DNA of 64,000 bases from positions 1-64,000 of the forward strand of contig JAQTQX010000023.1 in NCBI GenBank assembly GCA_028712075.1. Reading direction: 5' to 3'. Source of the DNA: Desulfuromonadaceae bacterium (lineage in GTDB: Bacteria; Desulfobacterota; Desulfuromonadia; Geobacterales; Pseudopelobacteraceae). Of the stretch, positions 45,849 to 55,162 are shown one piece after another. The position numbers were made by a program, and so were the translations under genes. Below the pieces are notes generated by a model, which searched no databases, was not told the origin of the DNA, and saw nothing but the letters and a program-made list of their open reading frames with translations. Numbering within the stretch: the first letter of the stretch is position 1; the number at the start of each line of letters is the position of its first letter.

Positions 45849-46454
45849 TTATTGCACGATGACTTCAACCCGACGGTTGCGCGGTTCAGCAACACCATCG
45901 GGGGTGGGGACAAGAGGATTCCCTTTGCCATGAGATGACACCGTTATCAGGTCTGGATTGATCCCATTCTGCAACAAAAGGTCCCTGATTAACAAGGCGC
46001 GTTCCCGGGCAAGTTTTTCGTTGAATTGGTCCGTACCGGTCGCATCGGTATGTCCACTTATGCGAATGCTGGTAACACCACGTTTTTTGCAGACGGTCAA
46101 AATGGCGGTAATGGCGGCATGGGACTCCGTACTCATTGTGGTTGTGCCGGTTGCAAAAAAAAGGATGAATTTTTTCGGTGGTAGCGGCTGAGCCGCCATA
46201 GCTTCAGCAAAGGTGACAGCAATATAATCAGGGGGGGCAGTCATAACTGAAGAGGGTGATGCAGGAGAACCGGATACGCGTGTCATATCCCCCGGTTTTT
46301 CAAGAAGTTGTTTTCCTCCAGCGGTAATAACCTCCGCTTTTCCGATACGCCCATCCGGGTCAGTAACCAGAATGACGGAGTGTTGTGGCAAGCAACTGGA
46401 GAGAAAAAGAATCATCAGAATAGCCGTCAGCATGCCTGATATTGGATTGTTCAT
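45849..46454 (-). CDS. OmpA-family lipoprotein
   Basis: A 201-residue exported lipoprotein: a signal peptide ending in the lipobox LSSC (Cys about 20) and a C-terminal OmpA peptidoglycan-binding domain with HAAITAIL, RISGHTDATGTDQFNEKLA, and GNPLVPTPDGVAEPRNRRVEV. An Asn/Pro-rich linker separates them. It should anchor to peptidoglycan and the outer membrane. The ATG at 46454 is preferred over 46478 as it gives a normal lipoprotein signal. It precedes the CHASE2/HD-GYP gene by 15 nt. Confidence 0.85.
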   Translation of the reverse strand: MNNPISGMLTAILMILFLSSCLPQHSVILVTDPDGRIGKAEVITAGGKQLLEKPGDMTRVSGSPASPSSVMTAPPDYIAVTFAEAMAAQPLPPKKFILFFATGTTTMSTESHAAITAILTVCKKRGVTSIRISGHTDATGTDQFNEKLARERALLIRDLLLQNGINPDLITVSSHGKGNPLVPTPDGVAEPRNRRVEVIVQ

Positions 46455-46493
46455 GATTGTACTCACTGAAGCAGGCATAAATAACGAAATGAA

Positions 46494-46940
46494 CTAATTA
46501 TCCTGTACTTCAACCAGTAGTTTTGTCCCCCTGGCTGAAATGGTTGCATCAGGGATAGACAGCTGGACGGCATTAGGAGAGAGTTTTCCTATCAACCCCG
46601 AGAGATATACGAACGTTCCCTTGACCATCCGTACCGCTAAAGAGAACCTTTCCTCCTTAGGATCAAAGAGATAACTGCTGATAGAAAGTTCGCTGTTAGG
46701 GCCGAGGGAAATGGTCGTGCCATCGGTTAACACAATACCGGCAGCGCCAGGTTTTGCAGTGCGGATCAGGTCTGAATGGTAGATCGGTGTGCCGACAGAA
46801 CCGGGCAGCGTTGAATTTCCTCGCAGTATCGATACGTGTCCATTAAGTGTTTGAATGTGGCCGACCGGATCACCCTGCACTGCATACGCCGTAGAACCGG
46901 TGAGTACAAAAATCAGTAAACAGAATACATAATATTTCAT
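46494..46940 (-). CDS. FecR-domain periplasmic protein
   Basis: A 148-residue exported protein with a signal peptide (about 1-20) and a FecR-like domain: VGHIQTLNGHVSILRG, DLIRTAKPGAAGIVLTDGT and the ARGTKLLVEVQ end, with the LGPNSELSISSY strand. FecR domains bind or sense cues in the periplasm. It is the first gene of an operon with the OmpA-type lipoprotein and CHASE2/HD-GYP gene and has its own promoter upstream. The substrate or partner is unknown. Confidence 0.88.
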   Translation of the reverse strand: MKYYVFCLLIFVLTGSTAYAVQGDPVGHIQTLNGHVSILRGNSTLPGSVGTPIYHSDLIRTAKPGAAGIVLTDGTTISLGPNSELSISSYLFDPKEERFSLAVRMVKGTFVYLSGLIGKLSPNAVQLSIPDATISARGTKLLVEVQDN

Positions 46941-46979
46941 GGGCTTGACCTCACCACCGAAATGAGCCGTATATGTTCT

Positions 46980-47007
46980 AGTGTAACCCTGCTCTCATCC
47001 TTGTCAA
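46980..47007 (-). promoter_or_regulatory. Promoter of the FecR-OmpA-CHASE2/HD-GYP operon
   Basis: Minus-strand TTGACA (47002-47007), a 16-nt spacer and TACACT (46980-46985), about 40 nt upstream of the FecR start. Confidence 0.6.
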
Positions 47008-47082
47008 GTTGGAATCCTTATCACGATCGACCTTATCAGAGTCCGTGACATAAACAGCATCAAATATTCTTTTAGCTCAGAT

Positions 47083-47301
47083 TCATTTTCTCATACGTTC
47101 AATACGCTCTTTTACCGTTATAAGAAGCTTTCTGGCCCAGACGTATTCAGTTGCAAGGATCGTCAACCCGATAGGTATAACAACTATCGCAGGTCCTGGT
47201 AACACGATCATGGCAATACCAGTAGCCAGGATTGTAAAACCGATTACTACAACAATCAGACGTTTTGCCTGAGCCAATGATCTGAAAAGAATATCATTCA
47301 T
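47083..47301 (-). CDS. PGPGW-type small membrane protein
   Basis: A 72-residue membrane protein with two hydrophobic helices around a conserved LPGPAIVVIPIGL motif typical of the PGPGW (PF09656) family, followed by ILATEYVWARK and a basic C-terminus. Function unknown. It is 95 nt downstream of htpX in the same direction and may share its riboswitch-controlled transcript. Confidence 0.85.
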   Translation of the reverse strand: MNDILFRSLAQAKRLIVVVIGFTILATGIAMIVLPGPAIVVIPIGLTILATEYVWARKLLITVKERIERMRK

Positions 47302-47395
47302 CGTTTGTTTCTTCTTAAACCTGCCTGAGACAGCTTCATTGTTTGCTTCTCCGGCACTCGTAATATCATGTAATCACCTCGCTACGACGGCTTCT

Positions 47396-48262
47396 TCACT
47401 TCCTTGACCCGGCTGCCAGCGCTTCGAGCCGTGCGATACGTTCTTCCATCGGCGGGTGAGTTGAAAAAAGTGACATTAATCCTCCTCCGGTCAAAGGGTT
47501 GACAATAAACATATGAGCTGTTGCGGGGCGTGCTTCCTGGAGTGGAATCATCTGAGAAACGTTGTGCAGTTTGCGTAAGGCACCTGCCAGTGCCAGTGGG
47601 CGACCGCAGATTTCGGCTCCGGATGAATCGGCAAGATATTCGCGAGAACGTGATATCGCCATTTGTATCAGCATTGCGGCGATGGGGGCAATAATTGCCA
47701 TTGCCAGCGAACCGACCACACTGCCTGCTCCGCCTTCTTCCTCATCGCTGCGACCTGCACCGAACAGTGCGCCCCACTGCAACATATTGCCAATCATCGA
47801 GATAGCACCGGCAAAGGTTGCAGCAATACTGGAAATGAGAATATCACGGTTTTTAACATGTGCCAGTTCGTGAGCCATAACCCCTTCAAGCTCCTCCGGG
47901 GTAAGGATGCGCAGTACCCCTTCTGTTGCGGCAACAGCGGCATGAGCGGGATTACGACCCGTGGCAAAGGCGTTGGGGGAATCATCCGGGATGATATACA
48001 CTTTGGGCATAGGCAGTTGTGCCCTGACGGTCAGACGCTCAATCATACCGTAAAAGAACGGCTGTTCCTCTCGAGTAATCTCATGAGCATTGTACATTCT
48101 GAGGACAATTTTGTCAGAAAACCAGTAGGAGCCGAAGTTCATGATGGCTGCCATGAAAAATGCGAGAATCATGCCGTTCTTACCTCCAACAGCTCCCCCC
48201 ATGAAAACCAGTAAGAGGGTTAACAAGCTCAGTAGAAAAGTAGTTTTTAAAACATTATTCAT
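47396..48262 (-). CDS. htpX: Membrane zinc protease HtpX (M48B)
   Basis: 288 residues. Two N-terminal transmembrane helices, the zinc motif HELAH (131-135), and a second pair of hydrophobic helices around 150-200, with [11 protein letters not shown] between them and the third zinc ligand in [12 protein letters not shown]. HtpX degrades misfolded membrane proteins in the cytoplasmic membrane. GGAGGT lies a few nt before the ATG. A yybP-ykoY riboswitch precedes the gene, a link that I do not know from experiment. Confidence 0.97.
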   Translation of the reverse strand: MNNVLKTTFLLSLLTLLLVFMGGAVGGKNGMILAFFMAAIMNFGSYWFSDKIVLRMYNAHEITREEQPFFYGMIERLTVRAQLPMPKVYIIPDDSPNAFATGRNPAHAAVAATEGVLRILTPEELEGVMAHELAHVKNRDILISSIAATFAGAISMIGNMLQWGALFGAGRSDEEEGGAGSVVGSLAMAIIAPIAAMLIQMAISRSREYLADSSGAEICGRPLALAGALRKLHNVSQMIPLQEARPATAHMFIVNPLTGGGLMSLFSTHPPMEERIARLEALAAGSRK

Positions 48263-48303
48263 TTTTTACCTCCATCTTGTTTTGAGATCAACTGCGGATA
48301 AAT

Positions 48304-48356
48304 AAAAAGACCCTCACCCGCAGCGTAATGGTAAACGCGTTGGATAAAGGTCTTGC
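48304..48356 (-). terminator. Riboswitch expression-platform terminator before htpX
   Basis: Minus-strand RNA AAGACCUUUAUCC pairs with GGGUGAGGGUCUU (13 bp, a few G-U), with an inner 4-bp GCGU/ACGC stem, followed by UUUUUAUU. The 5' arm AAGACCUUUAU is also the 3' strand of riboswitch helix P1, so aptamer folding and termination exclude each other. Confidence 0.88.
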
Positions 48357-48447
48357 TTGCGATAACACGTTCCCGATCCGAGTCTTTCGACTGTGTTGAC
48401 GGACACGGGATCAACCATGTCTCCGGTTGATAGCTACTCCCCTTTAT
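48344..48447 (-). ncRNA. yybP-ykoY (manganese) riboswitch aptamer
   Basis: On the minus strand the leader reads AUAAAGGGGAGUAGC at its 5' end, CCGUCAACACAG in the middle and GCAAGACCUUUAU at its 3' end: the conserved L1, L3 and P1 elements of the yybP-ykoY family. The P1 helix pairs AUAAAGG with CCUUUAU. Other regions can form the two hairpins of the aptamer (AUCAACC/GGUUGAU and a stem around CGAAAG). The family binds Mn2+. It starts a few nt after the transcript start and ends in the htpX leader. Confidence 0.95.
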
Positions 48448-48456
48448 GCGATTTTG

Positions 48457-48485
48457 AATATAATCATCGTTATAGCGCTTGTCAA
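48457..48485 (-). promoter_or_regulatory. Promoter of riboswitch-htpX transcript
   Basis: Minus-strand TTGACA (48480-48485), a 17-nt spacer, and TATATT (48457-48462). The predicted start is near 48450, just ahead of the first aptamer base. Confidence 0.85.
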
Positions 48486-48545
48486 GATAATTGAGATGTA
48501 AAACGGTGTGCCGGATTTATTGCCGATTCATTGTGAGGGGTAAAA

Positions 48546-49400
48546 TCAGCGTTTGACACGAGGATCAAGGGCATCCCGTATCCCCTCACCAAGTAGATTG
48601 TAGGCCAAGACCGTTAGCAAAATTGCCAATCCAGGAAATAGCGACAGCCACCAGGCAAATTCAATATAATCCTTGCCGGAAGTGAGAATGTTGCCCCAGC
48701 TTGGCGTTGGAGGCTGTACGCCAATACCAAGAAAAGATAGTGCTGATTCAGTGAGGATAGCTCCGGCGACACCAAGTGTTGCTGAGACAAGTACGGGAGA
48801 AACTGCATTAGGAAGAATATGGCGAAACATAATGCGACTGTTGGAACAGCCAATACAGCGCGCTGCTAGAATATAATCCATTTCGCGAATAGAGAGGGTT
48901 TCAGCCCTTACAAGCCTGGCTACCCCCATCCAGCCCGTTAACCCTATAACCATCATGATGTACCAGATAGATGGCTCCAAAAAGGTTATTATGGCCAGAA
49001 TCAGAAAAAATGCGGGGAAACAGAGCATAATATCGACAAATCTCATCAGAGTTGCATCAACCAGACCACCAAAATATCCTGATACAAGACCGACTACGGT
49101 GCCGATTGAAACAGCAATCCCAACTGCAACAAATCCAACTTTGAGCGAGACTCGCGCACCAAAAAGGACTCGACTGAAGACATCTCTCCCTAACTCATCA
49201 GTACCACACCAATGCTGCCATGATGGCGGCGACAACACGTGCCAGGCATTGATAGCGTCCGGGTCGTATGGAGCAATCAACGGGGCAAACAGTGAGACAG
49301 CGAACAGCGCCAGCACGACACAGCCACCGAAAAGGGCAAAACGGTTCCGTTTGAGCCGTGGCCAGAAGATTGCAAAAAAATATGAGTTCGTAAGGGTCAT
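48546..49400 (-). CDS. Peptide/nickel-type ABC transporter permease (DppC/OppC-like)
   Basis: A 284-residue inner-membrane permease with one N-terminal helix and a binding-protein-dependent transport domain of five helices; the EAA-loop region reads YILAARCIGCSNSRIMFRHILPN, and the N-terminal segment LAPYDPDAINAWHVLSPPS is typical of the DppC family. It pairs with the DppB-like protein encoded upstream to form the channel for peptides or related solutes. No ATPase gene follows. Confidence 0.93.
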   Translation of the reverse strand: MTLTNSYFFAIFWPRLKRNRFALFGGCVVLALFAVSLFAPLIAPYDPDAINAWHVLSPPSWQHWCGTDELGRDVFSRVLFGARVSLKVGFVAVGIAVSIGTVVGLVSGYFGGLVDATLMRFVDIMLCFPAFFLILAIITFLEPSIWYIMMVIGLTGWMGVARLVRAETLSIREMDYILAARCIGCSNSRIMFRHILPNAVSPVLVSATLGVAGAILTESALSFLGIGVQPPTPSWGNILTSGKDYIEFAWWLSLFPGLAILLTVLAYNLLGEGIRDALDPRVKR

Positions 49401-49403
49401 ACC

Positions 49404-50384
49404 TTACCCCCGACCCTGTCTGATGCGCGGATCAGCAAATGCGTAACTGAGATCTGCGATAAGGTTGCCAATAAGCGTCAAGAAGGCACCGATGACCAGA
49501 ATCCCCATGACAACAGGGTAGTCGCGCGACATGACCCCCTGGTAGAAAAGCTGCCCCATACCTGGAATAGCGTAGATCGTCTCAAAAATGACCGAACCAC
49601 CGATCAGGCCGGGGATCGAAAAACCAAGCAGAGTAATCAGCGGCAGCAAAGCGTTACGCAGAGCGTGTTTATAGATGACAACCCGTTCGGTCAGACCTTT
49701 GGCACGGGCGGTGGTGATGTAATCCTGGCTTATTACGTTGAGCATGGCAGAGCGCATATACCGCGACAGTCCTGCCAAGCTGCCGAAAGAAGCGACCATG
49801 ACCGGCATGATGAGATGTTTCGCCAGGTCCCACAGATAGCGACCGGTTCCCCAAGTATCACTTCCAATCGTATGCAGGCCGGAGATGGGAAGCCACCCTA
49901 GTCTGACTCCGAAAAAATACATCAGTAACAGCGCCAACCAGAAGGTCGGTACAGCAAAACCAACAAAGACAAAAACGGTAATACCCTTGTCAAGCCAAGT
50001 ATCACGGCGGGTTGCCGCCAGAATACCGATCGGTATTGCCAGCCCGAATTCGAGTATCAGCGCGATCACATTGAGGGAAATAGTCACCGGCAGACGCTCT
50101 TTGATTTTATCCAGCACCGGACGATTGTCGGAGGAAAAGGAACGCCCCAGATCAAGACGGGCCAGCTTGCCGACCCAGGCGATGTACTGCTCATGAAGCG
50201 GCTTGTCGAGACCATAAAACTTGGTCAGTCGTTCGCGCGCCTCTTTACCGACCTTCGGATTCATCGCCATCTGCATGTCAACCGGTTCACCGGGCGCCAG
50301 ATGGATGACCGAAAAGGTAATCAGAGTAATACCGATCATCAGTGGAATCAGCATAAGAATGCGTTTGATAAGATAGGTCGTCAC
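49404..50384 (-). CDS. Peptide/nickel-type ABC transporter permease (DppB/OppB-like)
   Basis: A 326-residue permease. The N-terminus [22 protein letters not shown] with the following [14 protein letters not shown] is typical of DppB, and the EAA-loop reads [22 protein letters not shown]. It is translationally coupled to the binding protein gene (4-nt overlap) and followed 3 nt later by the DppC-like gene. Confidence 0.93.
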   Translation of the reverse strand: MTTYLIKRILMLIPLMIGITLITFSVIHLAPGEPVDMQMAMNPKVGKEARERLTKFYGLDKPLHEQYIAWVGKLARLDLGRSFSSDNRPVLDKIKERLPVTISLNVIALILEFGLAIPIGILAATRRDTWLDKGITVFVFVGFAVPTFWLALLLMYFFGVRLGWLPISGLHTIGSDTWGTGRYLWDLAKHLIMPVMVASFGSLAGLSRYMRSAMLNVISQDYITTARAKGLTERVVIYKHALRNALLPLITLLGFSIPGLIGGSVIFETIYAIPGMGQLFYQGVMSRDYPVVMGILVIGAFLTLIGNLIADLSYAFADPRIRQGRG

Positions 50385-52024
50385 GGCAGATACACCTGCT
50401 CACTCTTTGGTACAAACCAGCGAATCTGATTATAGCCGATCCCGGCCGGTGCCGGCTCAACTCCGCGTATGCGAGCACTTACAACAGGCAGAGAATCTGG
50501 TACATACAGGAATGTGTATGGCTGTTCATCGGCAAAAATATCCTGAATGCGGAAGTAGGCCTTTTTCCGTTTTTCGATATTAAAGGTATTGCGTCCTTCA
50601 ATCAGCAACCGGTCTACTTCTGGATTTTTATAACCGATAAAATTAAGTTCCCCCGGGTTAGTTTTACTGGAGTGCCAGATATCATACATATCAGGATCCT
50701 GTGAAATGCTCCATGCGAGCAACACAACCTCAAAATTCCCTTTATTGACAAATTCTTTAAGAAAAGCTGCCCACTCGACAACCCTGATTTTAACGTCGAT
50801 TCCAACCTGACGCAGTCTCTGCTGAATGATCTGGGCGGTCATCAGCCGCTGCTGGTTCCCCTGATTGGTCAGAATAGTAAATCTGAACGGCTTGCTATCC
50901 TTGGTCAGGATACCGTCGCTGTTTTTGTCTTTCCAGCCAGCCTCTGTCAGCAATTCTGCAGCATGCTTCGGATTATATTCAATATCTTTAACAGCAGCAT
51001 TATAGGCCCAGCGCCCTGGTACAATCGGACCGTGCGCTTTTTGGCCCATACCGAACAAGACGCCTTGAATCAACTCATCTTTGTTGATAGCGGCGGTTAT
51101 GGCCTGTCGGATTCGCTTGTCTTTAAAAAGCGGGTGGCGCAGATTATATCCCATGTACAGATAACTGGATGAGGGATAACGGTATTTGTTAAAACCGCTG
51201 GTAAATTCCTGCGACGCAGTCTGGCGCGCATACTGAACCGGAGTCAGGGACATTAGATCGATTGCACCGGTTTTCAGTTCCATATACATCGTCGAACTGT
51301 CCGGAATGATACGATAGATAAAGCGATCGATATAAGGACGCCCCTCAAAATAATCATTATTCGCTTCAAGCACAATCTTCTGCCCGGGCACCCATTCCTT
51401 GAAGCGATACGGGCCGGTTCCAACAGGGTTCCGGGCCAAATCACTCTTGGTGATGTCTTTCCCTTCCAACAGATGAGCGGGAAGAATGTTTACTCCCCAT
51501 GATGCGAGCGCAGGAGCAAAAGGAGCATCGTATACCACGCGAACCGTGTATGGATCAGGAGCCGAAATATGTTTGACCTGTTTAAAATCTTCAGCGTAGG
51601 CGGTGGGAGTTTTTGGGTCTATAGTGACCTGGTAGGTATAAAGCACATCATGGGACGTCAGGGGGGCACCGTCATGCCATGTCACGTTTCGGTGCAGATG
51701 AAATATGATAGTCAATCCATCGCTGGAAATGTCAAATGATTTTGCCAGATCGCCGACGATATTCAGATTCTTATCATATTTGACCAGCCCGTTGTATATC
51801 TGCCCCGCCACCGAATGGGAAGAGGCATCTGTGGCAAGCAGGGGAATAAGCGTCGAAGCTTCTCCAATGGTCCCTTCAACAAGTGCATCACCATACGTCG
51901 GTGGAACAGATGAAGGTGCGCGGGTGGAAGACACCGTATGAGAATCGGAATTGCTGCATGAAACGAGTGGTACTCCAAGACACAGAGCCATCAGCAGGCA
52001 TCGTATGCCTGTTGAAATGATCAT
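50381..52024 (-). CDS. Peptide ABC transporter substrate-binding lipoprotein (SBP_bac_5)
   Basis: 547 residues with a lipoprotein signal ending in LVSC (Cys23) and a family-5 extracellular solute-binding fold ([31 protein letters not shown]). It delivers oligopeptides or similar solutes to the DppBC permeases. Its start overlaps the TPR lipoprotein stop by 4 nt and its stop overlaps dppB, so all four genes form one operon. Confidence 0.94.
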   Translation of the reverse strand: MIISTGIRCLLMALCLGVPLVSCSNSDSHTVSSTRAPSSVPPTYGDALVEGTIGEASTLIPLLATDASSHSVAGQIYNGLVKYDKNLNIVGDLAKSFDISSDGLTIIFHLHRNVTWHDGAPLTSHDVLYTYQVTIDPKTPTAYAEDFKQVKHISAPDPYTVRVVYDAPFAPALASWGVNILPAHLLEGKDITKSDLARNPVGTGPYRFKEWVPGQKIVLEANNDYFEGRPYIDRFIYRIIPDSSTMYMELKTGAIDLMSLTPVQYARQTASQEFTSGFNKYRYPSSSYLYMGYNLRHPLFKDKRIRQAITAAINKDELIQGVLFGMGQKAHGPIVPGRWAYNAAVKDIEYNPKHAAELLTEAGWKDKNSDGILTKDSKPFRFTILTNQGNQQRLMTAQIIQQRLRQVGIDVKIRVVEWAAFLKEFVNKGNFEVVLLAWSISQDPDMYDIWHSSKTNPGELNFIGYKNPEVDRLLIEGRNTFNIEKRKKAYFRIQDIFADEQPYTFLYVPDSLPVVSARIRGVEPAPAGIGYNQIRWFVPKSEQVYLP

Positions 52025-53724
52025 TTATCGCTCTGCTCCCCTTTAAGCTTATGCATCTTTTCAACAAGTTCTTTGCGCTCGGGAGTCAGCTCAAGGGCTC
52101 TTTGATATTGCTTCAGAGCTTTTTTAATCGCGTGCCGCGCAGCATAGACATCTCCAAGATGTTCCACAATGGTAGAATCGTCATCAACCAGAGAGATTGC
52201 TTCCCTAAGAGTATTAACCGCTTCATCATAACGTTTCAGCTTGAAATAGGCCCAGCCGAGGCTGTCGAGAATAAAAGCATCACGTGGACGAAGAGCAACA
52301 GCCTTCTGAATATATTGCAGTGCCTCTTCAAGGTGAATCCCCATCTCTGCATATGAATAACCAAGGTAGTTGAGTGCCTGGGGATCATTAGGATCAAGCT
52401 GCAGCACCAGTTTCATCCGGTTGATCGACTCAGTGCGCTGCCCCAGTTTATCAAAAAGAACACCTATTCTGAAATGCAGCCGAGGTTCTTTCTGAAAAAG
52501 AGGCTCACTTTCGAGAAGAAAGTCGAGACCTGCTTGAGGTTTATCAATGGATTCATACAGAGTCGACAAATTGAGATACAATTCCAATGTACCTCGATTC
52601 TCGGCAATCGCATCCCTGAAAGTACCAATTGCAGCCTCGATATTGCCCTGCTCTTTCAGTATGAGTGCCGCATGGCTTAATGCTTCAATATACTGCGCTG
52701 AATCATGTTTAATGCAGGTAAAATCAGCATACGCCTTATCCAAATCACCATTCTCTTCATACGCAATACCACGATACAGACGGATATTATCGGCTAAAGG
52801 ATCATCGTCGAGCAGGTCGCTGAACACGGCTATTGCTTCCTTGAATTGTTCAAGTTCAAGATGCACCAAGCCTATTTTTCGCAAGGTTTCCTGACCACCC
52901 AACCCTTCTTGAGCAGCCTGTTTCAAATAATCCAACGCTTCTCCAAAACGCTGCTGCTGGAGCAATAACTGGATAAGACGCTGCAGGATCGGAGTGCGTC
53001 GTTCATCCTGCTCAAACAGTGAGCGGTACGTATCAATCGCATGTGAATAGTCGCCCAAAGCTTCGTACGTTGCCGCCATATCAATTAGCGCCAGGTCGAA
53101 TCCGGGCTTCAGCGATAACACTTTGGTGAAATACCCGAGGGCATCGTGATACAGTTTCATCTGGCTGTAAGTGCGCCCGAGATAATAATAACCAAGTGCA
53201 GAATCAGGATTGCGTTTGGTCAACTCCTTGAGCGTAGCAACAGCCTCCGCATACTCAAACAACCGGTTCAATGACATTGCTAAATGCAGGTAGCCATCTT
53301 CTTTGTCTGGATCAATTGCAATTGCTTTCCGTAGATATTTCGCTGCTTCGATATCTTTCCCGGCCGAGGACAGAATGACACCACCCAGAAGGTACGGGGG
53401 GCGATAGCCGGGATCAAGAGCAATAGCCTTCTTGATATAATCAAGTGCTTCAGGAACCTGACCGATTTTATATTTCAAAGCGGCGGCTTCTCCATACAAT
53501 GTGGCAGAATCAGATTCAAAGGTCATTGCCTCGTGCAGCAGGGAAAGAGCAGCAGGATAGTCGCCCTCAAGCTCCGTCAGGCGTGCCCGGGAGAACAGGT
53601 ACAAAGAGTGGGAATGATTGTCGAGAATCACCGGAGCAGCAAGAGGAGCATCACTCGAATGAGGTGCAATGGTACACGCAGAAAGGAGAAGGAAGGTTGA
53701 GAGTATAATAAGCTGCATGTACAT
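52021..53724 (-). CDS. TPR-repeat lipoprotein
   Basis: A 567-residue exported lipoprotein: signal with lipobox LLSAC, then about fourteen tetratricopeptide repeats (for example ALDYIKKAIALDPGYRPPYL, DALGYFTKVLSLKPGFDLAL, EALQYIQKAVALRPRDAFIL) through to the C-terminus. It should form a scaffold at the outer or inner membrane. The start is uncertain; the ATG at 53724 has AGGAAG about 9 nt upstream, the upstream in-frame start at 53763 is unlikely. Coupled by ATGA to the binding-protein gene. Confidence 0.88.
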   Translation of the reverse strand: MYMQLIILSTFLLLSACTIAPHSSDAPLAAPVILDNHSHSLYLFSRARLTELEGDYPAALSLLHEAMTFESDSATLYGEAAALKYKIGQVPEALDYIKKAIALDPGYRPPYLLGGVILSSAGKDIEAAKYLRKAIAIDPDKEDGYLHLAMSLNRLFEYAEAVATLKELTKRNPDSALGYYYLGRTYSQMKLYHDALGYFTKVLSLKPGFDLALIDMAATYEALGDYSHAIDTYRSLFEQDERRTPILQRLIQLLLQQQRFGEALDYLKQAAQEGLGGQETLRKIGLVHLELEQFKEAIAVFSDLLDDDPLADNIRLYRGIAYEENGDLDKAYADFTCIKHDSAQYIEALSHAALILKEQGNIEAAIGTFRDAIAENRGTLELYLNLSTLYESIDKPQAGLDFLLESEPLFQKEPRLHFRIGVLFDKLGQRTESINRMKLVLQLDPNDPQALNYLGYSYAEMGIHLEEALQYIQKAVALRPRDAFILDSLGWAYFKLKRYDEAVNTLREAISLVDDDSTIVEHLGDVYAARHAIKKALKQYQRALELTPERKELVEKMHKLKGEQSDK

Positions 53725-53854
53725 ACGGAAGGATCTTCCTATTTCAAAAAAATAAAGTATCAAAAGCTATCATGAATCATTTTATTGGTCAAACGATAAT
53801 AATAATTGGCACGTTGCAGTTGACATCACACTCATCCACGTGGAAAATACACCC

Positions 53855-55162
53855 ATGAATCACACCATTTTCAAGCTTTTTCTTGTGCTGCTGCTGGTCG
53901 TCGCTAACGGTTTCTTCGTGGCGGCAGAATTTTCTCTCGTTTCAGTACGTCGCTCCCGAATTGCCACGCTTGCAGATAGTGGTGATACCCGTGCCCAAAA
54001 ATTACTGGGATTACTCGACAATCTCAATTCCTATATATCTGCGACGCAACTCGGCATTACCATGGCGTCTCTTGCACTTGGCTGGATTGGTGAACCAGCT
54101 CTGTCACATATTCTTGAAGCGCCACTTCATGGCCTCGTTTCGGATTCAGTCAGGCACACAATCGCTTTTATCTTAGCTTTTACTATCATCACATTCCTGC
54201 ATATCGTGCTCGGTGAACTTGCGCCGAAAACACTGGCACTGGACCGGTCAGAACGGGTAGCTCTTGCTGTGGCGTGGCCGTTACGGCTGTTTCACACTTT
54301 GTTCGGCTGGCCGATCCGTCTGCTCGATTTTGCCGGCAGAAGCACCGTCAGACTTCTGGGATTCAAGTGCTCACCTGAACATACCAGCATATATACCGTG
54401 GATGAACTGCGGCAAATTATCAATATATTTCACACAAGTGGCGCACTTGAAGCTGATGAGCAGCAGATGCTCCACCGCATATTTGAATTCTCCGATTCTG
54501 AAGTCCAGGATATCATGATACCCCGCTATGCCGTTACAGCACTTCCAGTAACTGCCACACGCGAAGAAACTCTTGAGCTCTTCAACACGTTGGGCTTTTC
54601 CCGGATCCCGGTGTATCAGGATCAACTTGATAATATTCTCGGAATTGTTGTCAGAAGAGATCTTGAACCGTACCTATCCGGCACGGATGCTCCCGATTTT
54701 GATCTTGCCAAGCTCATACACCCACCCCGCTTTGTCCCGACCAACGCTCAGTTAAGTGCTGCCCTGAAGCAGATGCAGGCGGCCCGGACCCACATGGTAT
54801 TTGTTGTCGATGAATATGGGGGATTCGAGGGAATAATAACCTTGGAAGATCTGCTGGAAGAAATAGTGGGAGAAATAGATGACGAGTATGACGATATTTC
54901 ACAAGCCCAATGCATCAAGGATAATAACGGTTATCTGCTTGATGGCATGATGACAATACGAGAGGTGAATATACAGCTGAGTCTTGATCTGCCAGAGGAG
55001 GCTCCGTACTCAACTATTGCCGGATTCGTTCTCGCTCAAGCGGGCCGTCTGCTGCAGCAAGGGGAAAGTATTCTATACCATGACACCCGTTTTACTGTTG
55101 AAAGTGTTGATCGTAAAAGGATTCGGCGGCTCAGAGTCACGATTGAAAGGCTGGTTGCGTGA
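53855..55162 (+). CDS. CNNM/HlyC-CorC family membrane protein
   Basis: 435 residues. A DUF21/CNNM membrane domain with four helices (about 5-185, including [16 protein letters not shown]), a CBS pair (about 215-335, [13 protein letters not shown] and [15 protein letters not shown]), and a C-terminal CorC/HlyC domain. Members are thought to export or regulate Mg2+/Co2+. An ATG at 53855 is preferred; a GTG at 53840 would add five residues. It overlaps the next gene by 4 nt (GTGA). Confidence 0.9.
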   Translation: MNHTIFKLFLVLLLVVANGFFVAAEFSLVSVRRSRIATLADSGDTRAQKLLGLLDNLNSYISATQLGITMASLALGWIGEPALSHILEAPLHGLVSDSVRHTIAFILAFTIITFLHIVLGELAPKTLALDRSERVALAVAWPLRLFHTLFGWPIRLLDFAGRSTVRLLGFKCSPEHTSIYTVDELRQIINIFHTSGALEADEQQMLHRIFEFSDSEVQDIMIPRYAVTALPVTATREETLELFNTLGFSRIPVYQDQLDNILGIVVRRDLEPYLSGTDAPDFDLAKLIHPPRFVPTNAQLSAALKQMQAARTHMVFVVDEYGGFEGIITLEDLLEEIVGEIDDEYDDISQAQCIKDNNGYLLDGMMTIREVNIQLSLDLPEEAPYSTIAGFVLAQAGRLLQQGESILYHDTRFTVESVDRKRIRRLRVTIERLVA

